A stretch of 64,000 bases of DNA from an uncultured Sulfitobacter sp. (lineage in GTDB: Bacteria; Pseudomonadota; Alphaproteobacteria; Rhodobacterales; Rhodobacteraceae), in NCBI GenBank assembly GCA_947502265.1, contig CANMZB010000017.1, positions 26,425-90,424 on the forward strand, in the 5' to 3' direction. Of the stretch, positions 59,445 through 64,000 are shown piece by piece. Position 1 is the stretch's first letter; every line of letters begins with the position of its first letter. The notes below the pieces were generated by a model. The model was not told the DNA's origin and ran no database searches. It worked only from the letters and a program-made list of their open reading frames with translations. Position numbers and translations under genes: made by a program.

Positions 59445-59962
59445 GCGGCGTGAAGCACCTGACCGCGCGCGCGCGCGCCATCTGCCGTGCTGACTTCCAA
59501 TCCGTCCGCATAAAGGATATGCGGCCCGTCGCAGAAAATCTGGATCAGCGTGTGGTTCTGCATCCCCAGATCGCGGATGAATTCACCATCCACCAACGTG
59601 CGCGCCGCCACCAAAGCGCGGTCCGCATTAAAGAGCGCCTGCGCGCGCCAGTCGCGAATCAGACACATCTGGTCACCAGCCAAAAGCGCATCTTGTTCCG
59701 GCCGTGTATGGCCCAGCGACCCCGCAGCCAGCGCAATGGTATGTACCATGCGCGTGCTGCGCTGGATATGCGTGACCCGTGCGATGCCGGTGTCACGTGT
59801 GATAACTTTATCGCCGATAGCAATAAATTCGACAGGCATTTCGCCGTCGAGTGTCAGCAACGTAGTGCCTTGCAGCAGCCCGGTATCGCGGGATGCATAA
59901 GGCGCGTATTGGCCCGTTTGTGGACGTTCACCACCAACGCGCCCGACCGTATTCGGTTTCAT
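59441..59962 (-). CDS. Hint (hedgehog/intein) domain protein
   Basis: 173 residues. The Hint pattern is seen in LLQGTTLLTLDGEMPVEFIA, IGDKVITRDTGIARVTHIQR, LLAGDQMCLIRDW and the C-terminal TLVDGEFIRDLGMQNHTLIQ. No cysteine or serine stands at the usual self-cleavage first position (GLLQGT), so processing activity is doubtful. Such proteins are frequent in roseobacters, often beside or fused to T1SS-exported proteins. Its stop shares bases with the nnr stop. The start at ATG 59962 faces the tRNA-Leu side. Confidence 0.85.
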   Translation of the reverse strand: MKPNTVGRVGGERPQTGQYAPYASRDTGLLQGTTLLTLDGEMPVEFIAIGDKVITRDTGIARVTHIQRSTRMVHTIALAAGSLGHTRPEQDALLAGDQMCLIRDWRAQALFNADRALVAARTLVDGEFIRDLGMQNHTLIQIFCDGPHILYADGLEVSTADGARARGQVLHAA

Positions 59963-60255
59963 GGGCGTCTCTCTTCTTGTCTAACCTACCTCAGGTTGTC
60001 GCAACAATATGACAAGATAGTGTTTATGTCGCGTATTAATTTTGGTCTCGTGATTATCAATGTGGCAGGCGGTGGTGATAGGCGCACCAGATCAAGGGTT
60101 CCTCCTGATTTGGCAGGCTATGCTGCCACCGGCGGGAAGCCTCTTTCAATCACCACATAAAGATTGAAACAGATGTACAGCCTGACCCGATCGCGCCTCC
60201 TGACAAGTTGTCGATCAGCCGCGTCTGCAACTTCAGAAAGCGCATCGAGATCGCC
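59963..60255. other. Intergenic, nothing recognised
   Basis: About 290 bp between the Hint gene start and the tRNA promoter. No gene or repeat seen beyond the expected promoter of the Hint gene. Confidence 0.5.
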
Positions 60256-60285
60256 TTGACAACACCCCCTTACGCCTTCCATACC
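60256..60285 (+). promoter_or_regulatory. Promoter of tRNA-Leu
   Basis: TTGACA (60256-60261), an 18-base spacer and CATACC (60280-60285), ten bases before the tRNA start. Confidence 0.6.
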
Positions 60286-60294
60286 GTCCCTGTT

Positions 60295-60378
60295 GCGGGT
60301 GTGGCGAAATGGTAGACGCACTTGGTTTAGGTCCAAGCGCCGCAAGGCGTGGGGGTTCAAGTCCCTCCACCCGCACCA
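60295..60378 (+). tRNA. tRNA-Leu (anticodon UAG)
   Basis: The acceptor stem GCGGGTG (60295-60301) pairs with CACCCGC (60368-60374), then A and an encoded CCA. The anticodon stem-loop CTTGG-TTTAGGT-CCAAG gives anticodon TAG, the variable arm is long as in tRNA-Leu, and GGTTCAAGTCC is the T-loop. The class II length (84 bases with CCA) fits. Confidence 0.95.
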
Positions 60379-61088
60379 CCTATGGAAATCCCGACATGAC
60401 AAACCTCAAAACAACCGCTCCGGCGGCGCATTACGCTTCGAAGCGTGATCATTTGGGGGAGGATTTCCGCAGCCTCGGGGGCGGGTCACTGACATCGCAG
60501 ACGAGCAGGGAATCGCTTCCCAACGCGAGCACGCCCCCGCCCATGCGAAGGGACCGGAACCCGGATTGTTTTTCCGAGGTGAATGGAATTCCCCCTCGTT
60601 TTAGGAGCAAAAGGCCATCCCGGCGGTTGAACCAGACAGTAGTGCTGTAACCGAATTCCTTAAAAACACTCTATATCGGAAGGGAGCATTTTTGTGCGGG
60701 TCTGGTTGATTTTGTAAGGTCCGTTTTGTGATCCGCGCCCCGTCGGCATGTGCCGCATAATAAGGCATTGTAAATAGAGTGAATTTATTTTGAATTATGT
60801 TGATACAATACGAATGAGTAGTGTTCAGTATTGTCATTTCTATTCAATAATGGAATTAAATTCCCGCATTGGTTGAAATCCGTTTCGATGACATCATGCG
60901 GCCCAATGCAGCAACGATTTACAATGACTTTTTGCTGATTGTATGCTAAATACTAATATGCATGTAGGGGCTGCAACCTATGGTTTTGCAAGCTCCGTGC
61001 AGATTATTTATATCGCTCCCGGCCAAATTTTTTTTGATACTATTGGCCATTTTATCCGAACTATCTTTCTTCAGTCTGGAATAATATA
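60379..61088. other. AT-rich gap downstream of tRNA-Leu
   Basis: About 710 bp without a convincing gene. The first ~250 bp has ordinary GC, then 60650-61088 becomes strongly AT-rich with TATA-like words, suitable for the promoter of the large gene at 61089. tRNA genes are common island insertion sites, but no integrase and no repeat of the tRNA 3' end is visible here. Confidence 0.55.
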
Positions 61089-64000
61089 ATGACTAATTAT
61101 GTGGTTGAAACTTCTGGAAACAGTATCGACATCAGCGATACTCTTTTTGCGAATGATTTCACATTCGAACTCAGTTTTCGCATCGCGGACGGGGTGATTC
61201 CCACGTCGACCTCTACGCTGCTTGGTGGTTCTGGTATGCAGCTTGATTTCACCGGTGGCAGGCTTCAGGTGACGGCAAATGGAACGTCGATCGTGTCTAC
61301 CGACAACGCGGTGCCCTCCGGGGAGTGGATCAATGTGGCGGTTGTGCGCGAATCAGGCGACACACGTCTCTATCTGGGGGGCGAACTTGTCGACATTTCG
61401 GACGTGACATGGACAGATCCGGTCACTATTTCGGATATGACGGCAGGCTTTGAGGGGCGCATCGACGGCGTGCGCATGTGGTCCGTGGCGCGCGATGCGC
61501 CGGAGATCGGCATTGGCGCATTGGGATATGTTGATATCTCGAACGGCGTGCCTGCCGGGCTGGAACGTTACTACCGGTTTGACGACGATCTCGAGCATAT
61601 CGTCGATGCCGCTGGTAACGGCGAGCAGGGGCATGATTTGCATCCGCCATCGGGGGCGTCAATCGTGGAAGATGCAAGCGCCCCGGCGGCTGATAACCAG
61701 GGTGCCTCCGGTTTTATTGATACCAAGGTGGCCGACGGGCTATTTCTGGCGACGGCCATGGCGTTCCTTCCAGACGGGCGGATGATTGTCAGCCAACAAA
61801 ATGGCGTCATCACGCTTATCGAAGATCCCACACAGATCAATAGCCCTACCGCCACGTACCTCGATTTCAGTGCGGAAACTCTGGTGCAGGTGGAATCGGG
61901 GATGCTGTCGCTTGCCGTTGATCCTGATTTTGCCACCAACGGCTACGTCTATGCCTTTTATACTGACGCGCAAACCAATAAATCCACAGTTTCGCGCTTT
62001 GTGCATCAGGAGAATTCCGGCGGTGCGACCAGCCGGATCGACCCGACCTCGGAAACGGTGCTCTGGCGTGAAACAGACTTCTTCTCGGACGGCCATCATC
62101 AGGGAGGTGCGATTGAAATTGCATATGAGCCGATCGATGAGAACGATCCGAGCCCATACAAGCTCTACATTACAACGGGCGAGGAGTTCGAGGGTGCAAA
62201 CTCGCAGGATTTGACTCATGACGACGGGAAAGTGCATCGGGTCAACCTTACTGACGGATCTATTCCGGCCGACAACCCTTATTATGATGCGGCCGTTGCG
62301 GCGCAATATACGCCTTGGGTTGATACCAGCTCTTCAATTTCCACCAGCGTCGAGAACATTGCACATGACGCCGAAGGTGTGATGAGCACAATCTTTTCCT
62401 ATGGCCTGCGCAATCCGTTCCGCAGCTCCTATGATCAGGAGACCGGCACGCTCTGGATCGGGGATGTCGGGGGCAACAACGGGTTTTCCTGGGAAGATAT
62501 CCACGTCACCGGGGCGGGCTATAACCATGGCTGGCCGGCAGAAGAGGGGTTTCATACCGATCCGGCTGATCCTGGCGGCGCGATCTATACCTACCAACAC
62601 CTGACAGCACCGGGCGTCAATGACACTGGACGGTTCGGCGCGACCGGCGCGTCGATCACCGGCGGCGTGATCTACCGTGGAACCGACTTTCCGGAAGAGT
62701 ATCAAGGATCATATTTTTACGGCGACTGGGTCCGCAAATGGATTCGTGTTGCCGAAGTGGACTTTTCGGGCTCGACGCCAGTGGTTACACGCGATTCTCA
62801 TTTTGCCTACACTGGCGGACAGGTGCTTGACTTTATCGAGGGTCCGGACGGCGCCCTTTATTACCTGACAACTTTCGAGACTGGCAATGCAGCAAGCTTT
62901 ACCGGCTCCATACACCGTCTCACCTTTGACGGGAGCAACCGTGCGCCACAGGGGCAGGGCATTGTTATCGACCCCTCCGAAGAGGTCTCCACTATGGTGC
63001 CGCATACGGTAACATTTGAAACGGATGCGATCGACCCTGACGGCGATGCCATCACGTATCAGTGGGATTTCGGAGACGGGGAGGATCTGGATGGCGACGG
63101 GAACGGCGATACCGCCACCTCGACGGAACAAAACCCGACGTGGACGTATACAGCGCCGGGCGAATACACTGTCGAACTGATTGCAACGGATGCCAATGGT
63201 GCCTCCACCGTATTTGATCCGGTAGTGGTCCGTGTCGGGAATGCGCCCATGGTCAGCATCACATCGCCTGCCGACGAACTGACGTTTCGGGCGGGCGACA
63301 CGATCGTTCTGACGGGGACTGCTTCCGACATTGAAGACGGAGATTTGACGACGTCATCCTTCTGGTCGGTGCAATTCCTGCACAACGAGCACACACACCC
63401 GCAACTGCCAGCGACCCTCAATGATGTGGGCGGCCTGACAATAGAGATCCCTACCACCGGGCACGACTACTTCGATGATACCGGCTTCATAGTTTATCTG
63501 ACAGCAACTGATTCAGACGGGCTGACCACGACCCAGCGGGTCACAATCCGTCCCGAAGAAGCGACGGTTACCTATGACCTTCCCGATGCCCCGGGCTTCG
63601 GATTCCAGCTGGACGGGATTTTCTATTACGATGACATCGCTTACGATAATGTCATTGGCTTTAACCATACGCTGGAGGTGTCTCAGGAATATATTTCCGC
63701 AGGTATCCGCTACGAATTCTCTCATTGGAGCGATGATCCCGCGCTCACCGATCCGCTGCGTACCTATGTCGTTCCGGAAACCGACACCACAGTGGCCCCG
63801 ATCTATATTGCAGCCGAAAACGTAGGCCAGGCGATTGCGCTTGATGGCGGGGCGGGGCTTCCGACGACAGGTCTTGTTGTTGGCACAGGCGGGTCGGATT
63901 TCACCATCGAGGGGTGGGTTCAGTTTGCGGCGGGTGCAAGCGTGTCCAAGACCGACGGCTTGTTTTATGCGCAAGACGAAAGCGGGGAAGGGTTTGATCT
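61089..64000 (+). CDS. Very large secreted-type protein: LamG, PQQ sugar-dehydrogenase propeller, PKD, LamG (3' end outside window)
   Basis: ATG 61089 opens a frame without a stop to the window end (~970 codons). Residues ~1-175: LamG-like sandwich (FTFELSFRIADG, INVAVVRESGDTRLYLGGEL). Residues ~210-610: PQQ-type soluble sugar dehydrogenase propeller (ATAMAFLPDGRMIVSQQNG; GHHQGGAIEIAYE with the His-x-Gly-Gly catalytic-type motif; SYGLRNPFRSS; WIGDVGGNNGFSWEDIH). Residues ~620-715: PKD domain (YQWDFGDGEDLDGDGNGD). A further Ig-like region follows and a second LamG begins near 915. There is no Sec signal peptide, so type I export through a C-terminal signal outside the window is inferred. Confidence 0.88.
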   Translation, partial: MTNYVVETSGNSIDISDTLFANDFTFELSFRIADGVIPTSTSTLLGGSGMQLDFTGGRLQVTANGTSIVSTDNAVPSGEWINVAVVRESGDTRLYLGGELVDISDVTWTDPVTISDMTAGFEGRIDGVRMWSVARDAPEIGIGALGYVDISNGVPAGLERYYRFDDDLEHIVDAAGNGEQGHDLHPPSGASIVEDASAPAADNQGASGFIDTKVADGLFLATAMAFLPDGRMIVSQQNGVITLIEDPTQINSPTATYLDFSAETLVQVESGMLSLAVDPDFATNGYVYAFYTDAQTNKSTVSRFVHQENSGGATSRIDPTSETVLWRETDFFSDGHHQGGAIEIAYEPIDENDPSPYKLYITTGEEFEGANSQDLTHDDGKVHRVNLTDGSIPADNPYYDAAVAAQYTPWVDTSSSISTSVENIAHDAEGVMSTIFSYGLRNPFRSSYDQETGTLWIGDVGGNNGFSWEDIHVTGAGYNHGWPAEEGFHTDPADPGGAIYTYQHLTAPGVNDTGRFGATGASITGGVIYRGTDFPEEYQGSYFYGDWVRKWIRVAEVDFSGSTPVVTRDSHFAYTGGQVLDFIEGPDGALYYLTTFETGNAASFTGSIHRLTFDGSNRAPQGQGIVIDPSEEVSTMVPHTVTFETDAIDPDGDAITYQWDFGDGEDLDGDGNGDTATSTEQNPTWTYTAPGEYTVELIATDANGASTVFDPVVVRVGNAPMVSITSPADELTFRAGDTIVLTGTASDIEDGDLTTSSFWSVQFLHNEHTHPQLPATLNDVGGLTIEIPTTGHDYFDDTGFIVYLTATDSDGLTTTQRVTIRPEEATVTYDLPDAPGFGFQLDGIFYYDDIAYDNVIGFNHTLEVSQEYISAGIRYEFSHWSDDPALTDPLRTYVVPETDTTVAPIYIAAENVGQAIALDGGAGLPTTGLVVGTGGSDFTIEGWVQFAAGASVSKTDGLFYAQDESGEGFD

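Noticed and set aside
60379..61088. Possible genomic island boundary at tRNA-Leu
   Set aside because: AT-rich sequence alone is not enough; no integrase and no duplicated tRNA end are visible within the window.

Overview
The window looks like chromosomal DNA from an alphaproteobacterium of the family Rhodobacteraceae (roseobacter group). The evidence is the gene content and order: a four-subunit sarcosine oxidase cluster, ccmABCDG with a distant ccmI, yajC-secD-secF-Mth938, a YfgM-like gene with bamB and der, glnB-glnA, a divergent FliG, a Hint-domain protein and generally GC-rich third codon positions. No species can be named from the sequence alone.

Layout. 0-4 kb: the 3' part of an MDR dehydrogenase, a structured non-coding stretch, and a LysR regulator divergent from two overlapping non-haem-iron oxygenase genes. 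These best match TmpA/TmpB, which turn 2-(trimethylamino)ethylphosphonate into glycine betaine and phosphate. 4.3-6.8 kb: a decayed mobile region of two integrase fossils around a dead IS3-family element, next to the 5' end of dusA, a known island integration site. The dead transposase gene carries two copies of one ~40-bp hairpin repeat in opposite orientation. 7-11 kb: dusA, a TauE/SafE permease, a frameshifted remnant, a DUF1289 protein, ruvX and ccmI. 11.4-17.2 kb: soxB-soxD-soxA-soxG, with a small membrane-protein gene carrying its own promoter-like motif and terminator between soxB and soxD. 17.4-28.3 kb: sodB, a host-attachment-type protein, a LOG-family hydrolase, a LysM protein, an Atm1-type ABC exporter, a DUF302 protein and an unusually long RND pump with its adaptor. 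28.5-42.1 kb: housekeeping genes (YfgM-like, bamB, der, serS, yajC-secDF, Mth938, ccmABCDG), a TspO-like membrane protein and a DUF2235 hydrolase.

42.1-43.5 kb is a lower-GC accessory patch with an orphan membrane protein and an NTF2-like pseudogene. 43.5-59.4 kb: acnA, a DUF1223 protein, an LpxL-type acyltransferase, an isolated fliG, a 50-residue exported protein too short for most gene callers, purB, a hydrolase-OsmC fusion, a cystathionine lyase-type enzyme, a Glyoxalase_8 protein, an MltB-type transglycosylase, glnA-glnB and nnr. 59.4-64 kb: a Hint protein, tRNA-Leu(UAG), an AT-rich gap and the first ~970 codons of a very large multidomain protein (LamG, PQQ-type sugar dehydrogenase propeller, PKD, second LamG) that runs off the window.

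Several genes act together. TmpAB and sarcosine oxidase could sit on one methylated-amine route (phosphonate to glycine betaine to sarcosine to glycine), though the steps between betaine and sarcosine are not encoded here. CcmABCDGI build c-type cytochromes, BamB and SecDF/YajC serve envelope biogenesis, and GlnB/GlnA form the nitrogen switch.
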